From Oryzias latipes (taxonomy: Eukaryota > Chordata > Actinopteri > Beloniformes > Adrianichthyidae), in assembly GCF_002234675.1 (NCBI RefSeq), contig NC_019864.2, positions 21,082,582-21,146,581 on the forward strand: a stretch of 64,000 nt of DNA, in the 5' to 3' direction. The position numbers were made by a program, and so were the translations under genes. Positions 12,152 through 24,648 of this stretch are shown here, in pieces. How positions within the stretch are numbered: position 1 is the first letter of the stretch; every line of letters starts with the position of its first letter. A model generated the notes under the pieces. The model made no database searches, was not told the origin of the DNA, and worked only from the letters and a program-made list of their open reading frames with translations.

Positions 12152-14810
12152 ATGCGTTTGCCTTAAGGGATGCACCCTCCAAAGTGTATTTCAGAAGGGA
12201 ATCCTCTCACGTTAAGTCAAAAACATTGGTACAATCTTCCTTACTTTAAACAAGGTAACTATGAAAAATCTCTTCCAAGTTATTTCAATGGTGGATTCAT
12301 CCTTTTTCATTTCCCAACACGATTAGCAGCTGATAAAAGTGAAACACGACTGGTACTTAGAACGCTGAAAAGGTGTTGCTCAGGATGGTCTTACATTTTC
12401 ACAACAGAAAATAATTCAATCTGCCATCAACTCAAATGTACAAGCCAAAGCCTAAGTAATCCTGCTGATTTGTTAATGAACTCCAGTTGCACTGTCTTGA
12501 TCAAATGAGTTTTTATTCACAGCTAACAATGTGCCATGGTGCATATGTGTGTAGTGAGCAGCATTGTTTGCACAAACTTAAAGATAAGGAATTTGTTTTT
12601 TAATTTAATAATAAGACTTTTGCATGTGGAAGCCAAATGTAAGGAGGAGGTGTTCAAAAAATGAATGAGCTAAAACAGCTGAAGAGGGAAAGTATTTCTT
12701 GGGCATATTATTCAGCTTCTTTCCATCTTTAATTGTATAATTTTAAACTAAAAACATTTCATATTCCCTGTTTTTATGCTTTTTCATGCCAGCTGTGCTC
12801 TGAATGTCTGTTACATGGCTTCTTTCCTTAAAAAATAACATTTTATTCCTGCATTGACTTGGGAGTAGGAGGAATTCGGTGATGTTTATTGTTTACATTT
12901 GACAAAAACATGAACATTTCAATGAAATGTCTGATACACTGTATTTTGCACCACCACTACCATGTGCATAAAAGTGCTTCTTTTCTCTTTTAGGACAGTG
13001 AGATATTGTACAGCAAGCATTTAACGCAGAAGAAATTTCAATAAGGGCTTTGTTATGGAATCTTTTTTAATGATGTTTTACCTCAAGTGTTTTGTACTTT
13101 GCTTTTTTGACAATCTTTGATGTTCATGGAGTTGTACTTTGTATAATTTGATATACTAGCCCTGTAAAAAATACAATTTAGCAATATTGACAGAAATTGG
13201 AGATGTCCTACTTAAAACAACTTAATAAAAACAGAATGTTATTAATGGAATGTGTGAATGCTAAAAGGACAGGAAGATCAATGGTTCCAACTGAATGTAT
13301 ACATTGATTTAAAAGTAAGATGAACTTAATTGTCAAAGTTCAAAATTACAACATAGTTTCCTATTTTTTTAAATAATATATTATAATTTCAATGCTTTCT
13401 TTTGGTCATAGGGTTTGATAGATTTCTTTTAACATTTTTTTTGGTAACTTTTTTATTTTAAGTTTAATGTACAAAATAAACCAAGAATCTTAAACAAAGC
13501 CTATAAACTACTTAACAAACACAATGATGTTACAACATCCCATTAACAAAGATGACGTGCATCGATACATATCTAACAATAGATGATCTACATGAAAGGG
13601 ACAAAGAGACAAAAACAGAAAAGAAAAGAACAAAACGAGTCAGATCTTAACTGATTTTCCATCTTCTATTCATTTGTTTACTCATTTATCTATAGTCATA
13701 TTTGGGTATTTGTCCACAGTCACATATTTATATTAAGTTATTGATTTAGTTCTTCATTAAACAACCTCAAACTTAAATTTTAGGTATTCTATTACTCTAC
13801 TCCATCTCCCGTTAAAAGCATCTACCTCCATGTGAAGGGAGGCAGTCAGCATTTCTAGTAACCCTTGTGCTATCCTAGGCACTTTAACATTGGGAGTTGG
13901 GTCATCTAGACCCACTAGACAGTGCTCTGAACCTTTTTTCTTCAATGATTTGTGATCTTCACTGGTGTCCATGGATTACATGAAATCTTTCCACCTTTAT
14001 CCACCTTTGTCATGGTAGGAATAACACGGCAAAGTAAGGGTGGGGTCATCTAAGATAGCACGAGGGTCTAAGATAGCATAAACTTGTTTTAGTTCATTTA
14101 TTATTTTATTGCTGGTGCTTTGATATTTTTTACTGCAATTACCAATAATATACAGAGTAGATTTATTTGTTGTCTCTTGCAAATGACATTAGGCATTACA
14201 CCTAGCAGATATAAAAGCATATTTGAAGGTGTTTCTTTTAAAATTATTTTTTTATTTCTTCTTTAACCATCATCCAATAATCATTATTATAGGAAGTCCC
14301 AAACTATGTGTTTGATCTATTTTTTCACATTTTTTTCCCAACAGCAGTACTGATAATTGCTTAATGAATTTAGAAATGTCCGTGTCTAAAAGTATCTTAT
14401 TTTTAGTTTCCAATCAAATTCTTTGAATTGTTGACTTTTTAAAACATAGTTTTGTTACATAAAAATATGATACTTTTTAAGATTTACTTTTAGAGATTTG
14501 TTATTCATTTTTTGAAGCATATGTATGCCAAAAATTTAGAAAACATTTAATGGTATGTCAAATTGAGGATCCAACAAGGTCACTTTGCATTTTTGTACAA
14601 TTCAAGAAAAATGCAAAAACAGCTGCAACAGGGATATTTAAAATAGAAAGGAAAAAAAACTCAAAATACAAAGGGTATTGGGAAAAAATAAAAATATAGA
14701 CATGTGTTCACATTTTAAATAACTGATTTTAATTTATTTTAAACTGTGATTTTGTGTCAGTGTGTTTTTAATTCCTGTTTGAGAAATGTTTTGTTTTGTT
14801 TTTTGTTTTT
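12152..14810. other. prr5 3' UTR and spacer to tmem60
   Basis: This begins with the prr5 3' UTR. Candidate AATAAA signals lie near 13223 and 13476. Beyond a MITE at 13862-14066 the sequence is AT-rich with no supported gene. The T-rich block near 13430-13500 may be the tail of an old retroposed insertion, but no coding homology was visible. Confidence 0.5.
13862..14066 (-). mobile_element. TTAA-target MITE (piggyBac-like), copy 2, inverted
   Basis: This is a 205-bp reverse-complement copy of the element at 32670-32874. Ends are CCCTTGTGCTATCCTAG and TAAGATAGCACGAGGG. The target duplication has decayed (GTAA on one side, TCTA on the other), so it looks older or was mutated after insertion. 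Confidence 0.85.
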
Positions 14811-15246
14811 TTACCGGAAGTTACAAAGTAAACACAGGATGCGCTTTATTTTGAAAATCTTTGACAGAAGACCGGATGTTTTCTTTGAGGAACATGACGT
14901 TTTCTAAAATATTTTACGTCTTTTAAAACATATTGAAATGCGTTAAAGCCTGTTTTTTTCCATGGATATCTGCTTTTTATTCTCAAACGGTCATACTAAG
15001 CCAAGGGTGAACTTGGTAAGACGTCTTTAAAGCAATGTTGTCACGTTAGCTGCGTCTCACTACACTTTAGCTTTTAGCTTGTGATAATGTTGTCCTGAAT
15101 TTGGTATTTGAGGACATACATGGCAGTTAATGAAGCCTTACAACCACTGGAAGTGTGTCGCTGTACTTTCAGGTTACCTGGTGATCGCTGTGGTCGCGTG
15201 CTTCTTCTTTGGGAGACTCTGGCTCCAGACCGTCGTCCTTCCATAG
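14811..15246 (+). promoter_or_regulatory. tmem60 promoter region and 5' UTR with probable intron
   Basis: A likely 5' UTR intron runs from about 15017 (CTTG|GTAAGA) to about 15172 (TTTCAG|GTTACC). It leaves the start codon in the second exon, as in mammalian TMEM60. The exact transcription start is not visible. Confidence 0.5.
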
Positions 15247-15651
15247 ATGAAGATGTCCCTGGCTCAACGTGTCCTCCTCTCCTGGATATTTACCTTGATC
15301 TTTCTCATCATGTTGGTCCTCAAGCTGGACTCCAAAATCCACTGGAACTGGTTTCTCATCTTCCTTCCTGTTTGGACTTTTGACGCCATCCTCATCCTCA
15401 TGCTGATAGTGAAGATGGCAGGTCGCTGCAAGCCGGATTTTGACCCAAGGGACGGCGACGAGAGCGTGAAGAGGAGGCTGTGGTACCTGGCAGCCCTGCT
15501 GCTGAAGCTGGCCTTCTGTCTGACTCTGTGCTCCCGCCTGGAGAAGCACACCGACGTGCTGGTCAGTGTTGTGTGCGTCCCTCTGTGGCTGATGCTCGGT
15601 GGAGCATTGCTGGAGTTGGGACACAGTGTTTTCTGCTACAGGAGGGACTGA
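15247..15651 (+). CDS. tmem60: TMEM60, four-pass membrane protein
   Basis: This is a single coding exon of 134 residues plus stop, essentially the family length (133). The start MKMSLAQRVLLSW mirrors human MRMSLAQRVLLTW. LIFLIMLVLKLDSK, WNWFLIFLPVW, LIVKMAGRCKPDFDPRDG, LLKLAFCLTLCSRLE and LGHSVFCYRRD are all recognisable. Four hydrophobic segments lie at about residues 8-26, 34-56, 80-98 and 105-124. Molecular function is unknown. The gene is convergent with rsbn1l, the same relative orientation as in mammals, which supports orthology. Confidence 0.97.
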   Translation: MKMSLAQRVLLSWIFTLIFLIMLVLKLDSKIHWNWFLIFLPVWTFDAILILMLIVKMAGRCKPDFDPRDGDESVKRRLWYLAALLLKLAFCLTLCSRLEKHTDVLVSVVCVPLWLMLGGALLELGHSVFCYRRD

Positions 15652-17519
15652 ACTTCCAACATTTAGGACTTTATTCCATGTATGTGGCAATAACACCATT
15701 CAGAAGCAGCTCCAAAGGAAGATAAAGTTAGCTTACTTCTGATTAAATGTCACAAAGTCATAAATGAATTTATGGAAGGTTCCTTTGAGGTTTTCTAAAA
15801 GGTAAAAAAACGGCAACTATGTGTGGTATAAACGACAGCTCGCAGTACTAAACTTACAGTCCACAGGGTTAAAATAAATGAACTTTTCACTTAGATTTTT
15901 ACAATTTGTTGCGTTTTTTTTCCATCTCCCCATCAATGCGAATAGAGTACAGAGCAGAATTTTGGACTTGATTGGGGATAAAAATGGTTCTATAATTAAT
16001 TTTAGAGTTTACTGTATCTACTTCTATATGTATTAAAGATATATTTGCAAAAAATGGTTTTTGTTTGACTGTGAGAGATCACAAACAAGCTTTACTACAA
16101 CCCATTTAAAAAATGAAGTAATCTAAATCGGATTTTTGATGAGATATTTTGGACCTTATTCTATATCGGAGTCTATTCATGTCTCAAATGGGATTTAAAT
16201 ACAAAATGAGTTTTGAAAGAATCTCAACATCTATCCTGGAGGATTAATGTCCTATTATTGGTTATTTAAAATTCTAAATAAAGGTAGAGGAAATAAACAA
16301 ATTACGACTAAGTGTTCACTAAGACTAAGTGAACACTTTAGCAATTATTCAATTTCATTGACATCAGTTATGTGGGGGAATTTTCTTATTTTTTGGTCAC
16401 ATGTTGCATTTTGCAAAACATGCAGTTTGGAGTAAACGGCATCTTCCATCACACCACTAAACCAAAGGTGAAGCCATAAAACCGTCCAGATCAGCTCTTC
16501 TTTCATTTTTCTGCTTTATATTGCTGATTATTATTGAAATGACAATAGACGGTTGGGCGGTTTTGTGCACTTTGACTCAACGTGGAGGGAAAAATCTTCA
16601 GCCTTTATCTTGATCTTTCATTAGCTGCAGTAATAGTTTTGTTTTAACATACAAACTAAAATGTATATGCAGTGATCCAGTTTACCAACATTCATTAGAT
16701 TTGCTGTACTAATATTTTAACTTGTCACATGGTAGGATTTCAGCAATACTGGTTAAACGTAAATAACTTTGGACTTCTTCAACATGTGGAACCATTTATT
16801 GAGAGGTTCTGATCAGAGTATAAATCACACTACCAAGTCTTAATCTTAGGAAATAAAATGTATTTACAACAAAAGTTTCACATACATCAGTTTCCAAATA
16901 AAAACAGACAATAAATGATATAAATAAGTTCTATGGAAAATAAAACTTGTCTTACAAAAAATATATGCAATTTCTGTATACATTTTCTCACATTGGTGCT
17001 AATAACATCTATACTGTACAGTTTTGGTACATACAGTATCATTTACAGCCCTGTGTGAGTCAAACAGTCCAGTCTGAAAACATGTACTTCGCTCTGATTT
17101 GGGCGTCTTCCACACAGCACATCCCATCAGCTAAAACCGGGAACATCCGGATTTCAGCTCTGAAGAGCATCAAGTTGTTTTGAAAGTGGTTCATTTTTAT
17201 GCTAAAGAGCCAGGATGGTTGGTTTTCAGATTGGTTAGTTCAGTACCTAAATTAGGTGCTTTAGAAGCAAAGCTAAGTAGTGCACAGGCACTGACACACA
17301 GGTCACATGACAATTCATATAAAGCCTACATACATCTGCTAACAAACGTGAAGTGAGCTACTCGCCTTACATTCTTCGGCCCCATTAAAATACTCTGGAG
17401 AACATCCTTGTTTCTCTGCGTCACAAACATGTGGCTGATGATGTCTAAAAGAAGGATGAACCTTCAGTGTTTTAACAAAGCCCTGGAGTAAGTTATACAG
17501 TAAAAAAACAAACAAACAT
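15652..17519. other. 3' UTRs of convergent tmem60 and rsbn1l
   Basis: tmem60 has an AATAAA near 15871 and another near 16275. rsbn1l (minus) has an AATAAA on its strand near 16795, implying a 3' UTR of about 0.7 kb. The interval between is AT-rich and I see no gene. Confidence 0.55.
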
Positions 17520-20500
17520 TCATATCAAGAAGTCTTTCTGCGTCTGCTGTGTGTGAGTTTTCTGGGGCGGTTTTATTGAGTGCTGTGGCCCAGTGTCCTG
17601 TAGAGCTGTCGAAGGTTTCCCCGGCACAGAGTCCTTTGTTTTTGGTCCTTTAGAGGTCAAAAGGGATCCAGGTTTGGAGGAACTGTGATGGTGAGGTTTA
17701 GGTCTACTGTCCGTTAGGGACAGGGCCAAAGTTTGATGAGCGTCCATTGGTTCAAAGAGGTCAAAAGTGACAAAAGTCCGTGGGGGTTTCTGTTCACCGG
17801 CTTTCTTCTTTTCCTCTTTGCTGTTAAAGTCCTTCTCCTTCTTAACTTCTTTTTTAACCTGAAGGTTTGTGGGTTTGTGCGTCTTCCCGTCTTCTCTTGC
17901 TGGCTTGGCCTGCATACCCACGCTGCTGTCCTTTCCCTCCCTATGGCCGCTCTTCTCCGTCTTCCCTTGAAATGACTTGTGCTTGTGTGTGCAGGCGTCT
18001 AGCGCCTCCTCTTTTTCGAGTCGGGAATGAGGCGGCAGGCCTCCCCGGTCGTGGTCCTTCTCTTTCTTGGTGTGGTGCTGCGATTTCAAGTCCCACTTGT
18101 CCTCTTTATGGACTGGTGGGACGGTCTGAGAGGTTTTCTCTCTCGTCCTCTCTTCGTCCTCCTTTTTCTTTGTCTGCTGGGGCATCGGCGTGCCGTCTTC
18201 CTTTCCTCCCTCTGCTTTGACCTTTTCTCGTACTCTGTCCTTTTCCCTGTCTTTGCCCCGGTCTCTTTTGTCCCTGTCCTTACACCTATCTTTGTCCTTT
18301 TTTTCTTTCATTCTGATTTTTTCATCTTTTTCTCTTTTGCCCTTTTCCTTTTTGATATGCGGCGTGTTGGAAGGGCTTGTTGAACTATCTTTAGCTTTCT
18401 CTTTTAGACTGGGACCTGACAGAGGTGTCTTCTGCTGCCTCTCTTCCTCCACGTCATTCTCCTTCCTAACATACTGCAAAGACTTGAATGCAGGGCCGTC
18501 CTCTGTGCTGCCTTCAGGGACCTTCTGCAGCCTTTGATATGCGTCTACACCCCGCTCACTGCCTTCTTTCTCATTTTCCTCAACTTTGGAAACTGTCAGT
18601 GTGGAATAGTGTACTTCACATCTTTCATTGTTAGCGGAAAGTGGGGGATTTCCTGCTGACACCTCCTCACTTTCAATTCTGTCCTCCAGCTCTTCCTCCT
18701 TAAAAGTCTGTGTCCGATTTTTTAAGGGCAGCTCCTGCTTTTCCTCCAGGTCTTCCTCCTTAAGCTTTATACCTGTCTGTACAGCTAGGTCAATCTTTAC
18801 CCTCTCTTCATGCTCATCTTCCTCGTCTTTGATATTGTGCGTTAAAACTCCAGGTGAAGACTTGTCCTCCTCCCTCCTTGCTTCCTCCTCCTCCTCCTCC
18901 TTGTTCTCGTGCTGGTGGTAGAGTTTGAGTCGGATATGCCAGGCCAGGCTGCAGACGGCAGACACCGTCTTGAACTGGTGGACGACTCCTCTGGGGATGA
19001 AGTAGATGTCGTCGTGGTACAGCTGGATGCGGGCATATCTGATGCCTTCTCTCCTCAGCTGGTTAAGCTTGGCATCGTCTATCCACTGCACACACTGTGG
19101 GGGAAAAGATGATGGTGAAAAGATGGACCAATGAGTGTTCAAAGAGCAGGGTGAGGTGCCAAGTTCACACCAAACAAGATGAGCGCGTCAAATCTGTGTC
19201 CACTGCCTCTCCTTTTCAACTGATCAAATTCTCTGCTGGACACTTGTCCACCACCAGGAGCTACAATCAAAGGTTTGTCCTCCTCATCACTACACGGGAA
19301 ATCAGGTTTTTTTTATTTTGAGGAGCTCTACACAGGCGTTAGCAAGCGCACTGCCGGTGCAGGTACCAAAACTGTTCGGCCTGCAATAAGTGTTCGGGGG
19401 GCCTGTGACTGATGATGATGTCACTCTGTTTGATTGGATGTACGTTGGTCTGATGACATGTAAAATAGTGATTGGTCTGGATAAATTACAGTACAGCAGT
19501 AGTTGTAAACAAACAGTTGCAGTGTAGAGCAAGAGGATCTTCTAAACAAGCTTTTCTTGTTACGATTATTATTTAGTGCATGTTCGCTGATTGTTTTTTT
19601 TAAATCTGTGCGGCCAGTGGTTTATTCTTGGCGGAAGGAGCCGGAAGAAGGGTTAGGATAAGGCTAATACGTGGTAACAACATTTAGCCGTGGATGAACT
19701 TTAACTGGACTAACATCAGCCTTTATTTTGTCTGAACCCGACTGGTAACACAAATTCATATGATTGTTTGACAAATCTTCAAGGTTTTCACAAAATCACT
19801 TAACAAATCTGTTGAATAAAAAAAAAAAAAACAGGACCTGTCCATCCTCTCCATACACAAACCACCACAAACCTGCAGGCCAACAGGTGCACTAAATCAA
19901 ATTCAGCCCTGATCACGTGACATAAATACCATGGCAGCTTCAGGACTCCACAGACTGGAGACTTTCATTGTAAACGTTGCACCCCTCTGTGATGCAGTGG
20001 AGTCAGTGGTCCAGTCCACAAACAACTTTTTCTTCTTCAAGCATTTGTGTTTAGCATGTAAATATTTCAAATATTGCAAACCAAAACTGTGCCTCTTAGA
20101 GGAATGAGAGAATGTTTGGGACTTTTCTCTCTATCAGGCGCAGCAGTTTGTGTACAACAGTTGGGTTTCTTTTGCTCTGGTTATTTCTGCAGCTTAGAAG
20201 GAAGTTGGTTCTAATTTAAACTGTGCTGTGGCTTTCTTTAAATACACATGCCTCTCTAACCATAGTTAAGCCGTTACTTAAAAATATGTGTTTTAGCCAC
20301 TCATCTGTCTGCATGCGGCTTGGTCCAGATCAGGTGACATCAGAGAACGAAGACGATAGGCTACAAGCCCCAGTGACTCATTGATTTGAGAGTATCTGAC
20401 TGTGATGATCAACACCTTTTTAAAAATGGGCATTATTTACTAATTATTTGTGCCTATTTTAAACATTTTACTTAATGCTGGCTTTAAAATAAGCACGCTT

Positions 20501-23500
20501 TTTTTCTTCTTTTAGAAACAGGACATAACTTGTGCCTATACCAAGCAGATCTTGCTACAATCAGAGAAGTGAGGCTACCTGAGACAGTGGGGGTTCGTGG
20601 AGGTCCAGCTGCAGCCTCATGACCACATCTGGGAAATCTCCAGCGTGAAAACACACCACATCTTTGGTGATCCGGGCGGGGGTGTCACTGCTGGGAGCAA
20701 AAAACAAACCAACTTTTAGTGATCTCAGTTGAAGAGGAGGTGAAAGAAAATAACCACCATGCAGACGTCTGGCTCTGTGGTGGCGTTCTTATGAGTTTTC
20801 AAAGTATGTAATGCTCTGCTTAAAGAGTAAAAAGATGTCTCTTGGTACTCACTCCTCTCCACAGCGCACTGCCTTCAGCACACCCACAGCAGCAGTAGTT
20901 TGTCTTTCGAAGCCTTGACCGATGTGGTCGGCGTGAGCTCTGGTGCGGTCCTCAAACAGCATTTCTCTGGGCTCACTGGCGCGGGGGAGATACTGCAGAT
21001 TCTTGATCTCATTGGTAGACCTGAAATGAATGTGTTAATCACCGTTTAGCTTTCTGTAAGTCATTTAATTGAATGACAGTTTTAAGCAATCCACCTGAAA
21101 CAAACTTGTCAAACCATCTAAAATCCTCCGAAGTATAATTTCTGTCCAAAATCCTTCAAAATAGTACATTTTTGTGAATGAAGAAATGCTGGCAGATTCC
21201 ACTGATCACAGGACAAAAAGCAGCCAAAATGTGATGATGCAGACGGAGCTTAGTCAAAGCTGCTTCCACTAAAAGCAAAGCTTGTTGCAGAGAAGAGCCC
21301 TTCTTGAGTTTGTTGTGCACTGACCCCGGGGTCAACATCAACCACGCACCTTTTCCTTTTGAAGGGGGATTTTGGCATGTCCGCCATGGGAATCATCTGC
21401 TCCCCGGGTCTAACCCACATGATGGGCCCATCGTCACTCTCTGTAGGACTCTGCAGCCTCAGGCTGGAAAATGTTCCCCAGGGCAGAGTCCGCTGCACAC
21501 GTGCAGAGAAACGTTAGCTTACATAATGACACACAGCAGCGGTTGTGTGCATGTACACAGACGGCTGCTCTTACCTCAAGGAACGGAGATTCCTCCAGCA
21601 TCCTGATGAACTCTGGGAAGTAATCTCCAACTTCTTCATCCACAGCTCCAACCAGGCTGACCTGCCGCATAGCACCTGCACGGTACGTTCCCTGGGAGTA
21701 TGTCCTCTTGACCTGCAGGAAGCAACACGGATGCCGTCAGGGTCGTTTTTACAGACCCACTCTGATGACAGGACTCTGCCCTGCTCTGTTCCATTCTGAT
21801 GCATCCACTTATATCACTAGACCCATGAACGTCTTTGCTTTCCTCGTCTGAGCTTACATCTGGCTCAAAACCGTTTGGCTGGATAGCTCCAATATTGCTT
21901 GCCGTTTTTGTTACACAGAAAATTTCAGGTTAAGGTTGTGAGGGGCTGTAAGCTAGTGGGAGAGCAAGTAAACAGATGGGTGACGGGAAGTGGGGGTGGG
22001 GTTAGCTCTTATATGCCGACAGTCCCGCCCACAACTCAGAGGCAAATATCTAATAACTCCTGCCGCTCTGCAGAAACGATGTCGTAGAAAAGGTGTTTTA
22101 ATTTAGGCTAAAAATGTCTAAAATTCTAAAAACAACAACACATTTTTCAAGCTGGGATCAATAAAGTATATTTGTCTATATCTTGTCTTATGTCAAAATC
22201 ATAAATAAAAGACCACTAGAAACGCTGTTACAATAGATCAAAAGATGATCGGAGTGGGACTTTAAACATCATGTGCATCTTTTCGTTTTCTTTTTTTTCT
22301 TTTTTAAGCAAACTGGTCTAAAATGTGGGCTTTACAAAAAGAAAGCACACAATTTTGGCGAGCCCTGAACATTTTTCTTGGCCGCACGGACCCAGAAGGT
22401 TAGGATTGCGGTTTTGGCCAGGGTTAAACCACCAAATAGCTCCCGTTTCTGCAGCTCCCCACTCCTCCAGGATCAGTGATGGATGGATCAAACGTGGGGA
22501 ACACAGGTCACCCACCTCGGTGCGTGACAGCTAATGGGACTGTGAGTTTAATTTTAAATATGTGCGGCCAACAACAAAATGCAACCTTGGACGCACTTCA
22601 AACACACGTGGGTAGCAGCAATGCGCATCGTGGCTGCATGTAGTACGTGTGGCCAACATGAATTTCCATCATTTTTGTGCTGGTAACACACGTAACATCA
22701 GCCTCACAAAAATCTGACCATTTTCAGAGGCACTATTAAAAATTCAAAGCAGAAACAAACCAAACATTTTTAAATTGATAAAACAGCATCTTCTATTAAA
22801 CACGAGGCTACAACAAAACCTGAGGTGAGATTTTGCCCTTTGCTCATTATTTCTCTCTCAACCAGACAGACAGAAGTTCATCTGAATGTTTCACTGCACA
22901 CAACAAACGGTGTATTCTGTACAACCAAAAATGTGTTTCATGACAGCAGACCAAAATGTGTCATTAGCATTTTGACCCTAAATTCAGCATTAAAACTCAG
23001 GCACAGACATAATAATTCAAGTCTCAATCAATCTGCATTATATTGACATTTTTTAGAGTTTATTTGGTGTCTGAAGATGTATCTCCATAAACAGGAACAT
23101 ACCGTAGTTAAGTTTATTTTAGTGATTCTGTTGAAAAAGAGACTATTAGAACACAGAGTGATACCATTGACAGTGTTTTTTAAACTTCTGATGATTATAT
23201 TGGAAGAAAATGCTGCACATTAGACCAGTGTTTTTCAACCAGTGCGCCTCGGCACACTAGTGTGCCGTGGGAGATGGTCAAGTGTGCCGTGGAAAATTGC
23301 CCTCATTAATTGATCTAAAAACATTTCCCATCTCCAGGAAATCAGCTCTTTGTTCATCCAAACAGGTCCTGATAAAACACTGAGTAGTTAGGAATATGAA
23401 AGATCATGAAATACTTTTTTCTTTGTGTTTATTTGATTCTATTAAAGACATTTTTATAAGAATGACGGTAACGCGATTTAGCTGCAGCTATAACTGTTAT

Positions 23501-24611
23501 CTGAAAAGTCCCGCAGCTTCTTGAAGGCTTAATCACATGTCATCAGTCTGACCAATCAGAAGTGTTTAAAGTATTCACTTCCTTGTTCCAATTTAGCTCA
23601 TAACTCACTCAGTTCCAACAAAAATACCAGCTAAAGCTCGTCTTTAGCGGTGTAGCTTTCCACAGAATCCGGTATCAGACTGGAACAAGTGAACAAAACC
23701 ATGAAGCTCAGAGACGCGAGTCTTTCTGCCTTTTTCTGGCAGTTTTAACACTACATCTCCCATGATGCATTGGCTTAAAGGGACGGGACAGCGCCTCAGC
23801 GTACAATGAGTCGTCCTTGTTACACGTCTTGAAACCACAACCAACATACAGTTTGTATGCAGGGCTCCAGACTGCGACCATTTGCTCGCATTTTGCGACC
23901 AAAATTTGAGACTGTGCGACTGAATTTTACATCCAGTCGCACATGCGCGACCAGTAAATTTGCCTCCCCCACCCTCCGTATTTTTTTATTCATTAAACGT
24001 GGAAGCGGCCCGTCAATGATCAATGAAATGAGCAATGAAATCATCAATGAGACGCGAGCCCACACGCACGCAGACAGACACACACACACTCGTGAGACTG
24101 GAGCACACGCGAGCGCACACTCGCATGTCATTGAGTGATGCCTGAGGCGGCCAATGCGTGTGAGAAGAATAGGGAAAGTCACTGCAAGTGGCTAAAATAT
24201 GTGGAGGGGCGGGGCCTAGAGATAATCGAGTGCGCGTTAACGTCTGTGGGAAGGAAACGGAGACAAATCATCACAACCTGATATGTGCGTCTGAGCTATG
24301 AACAGCTAGCGAACTATTGATTCGTTCTTCCGACCTGCGGCTAGTATACCAGTGCCAGAGTGTACAGCAGGGGTCTCAAACTCGCGAAGCAAACCACGGC
24401 TCTCATGCACGGCTGTAACGACAGCACACCGCTCCCGCGGGAGATGGTCAGCTGAGGAGCATAAATGTCCCACACCTACATGCGTGACAGTTAACGGGGC
24501 TCGAACATAAACACGTGTGAGCGACATTATTCTAACGATTTAGTCTTAGACGCACTTAAAACACGTGTGGAAAATGCAACGATAGACGTGTTTGAGATGA
24601 ACCAGCGCCCG

Positions 24612-24648
<37 letters not shown>

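Noticed and set aside
16050-16440. AT-rich sequence after tmem60 with a faint resemblance to L1-type coding sequence
   Set aside because: No run of residues could be matched to a reverse transcriptase or endonuclease with confidence. Left as 3' flank.
17733-18921. Several long plus-strand frames rich in Ser, Phe and Leu opposite rsbn1l exon 8
   Set aside because: They are complements of the Lys/Glu-rich tail codons and lack homology or splice logic. The minus strand carries the conserved protein.
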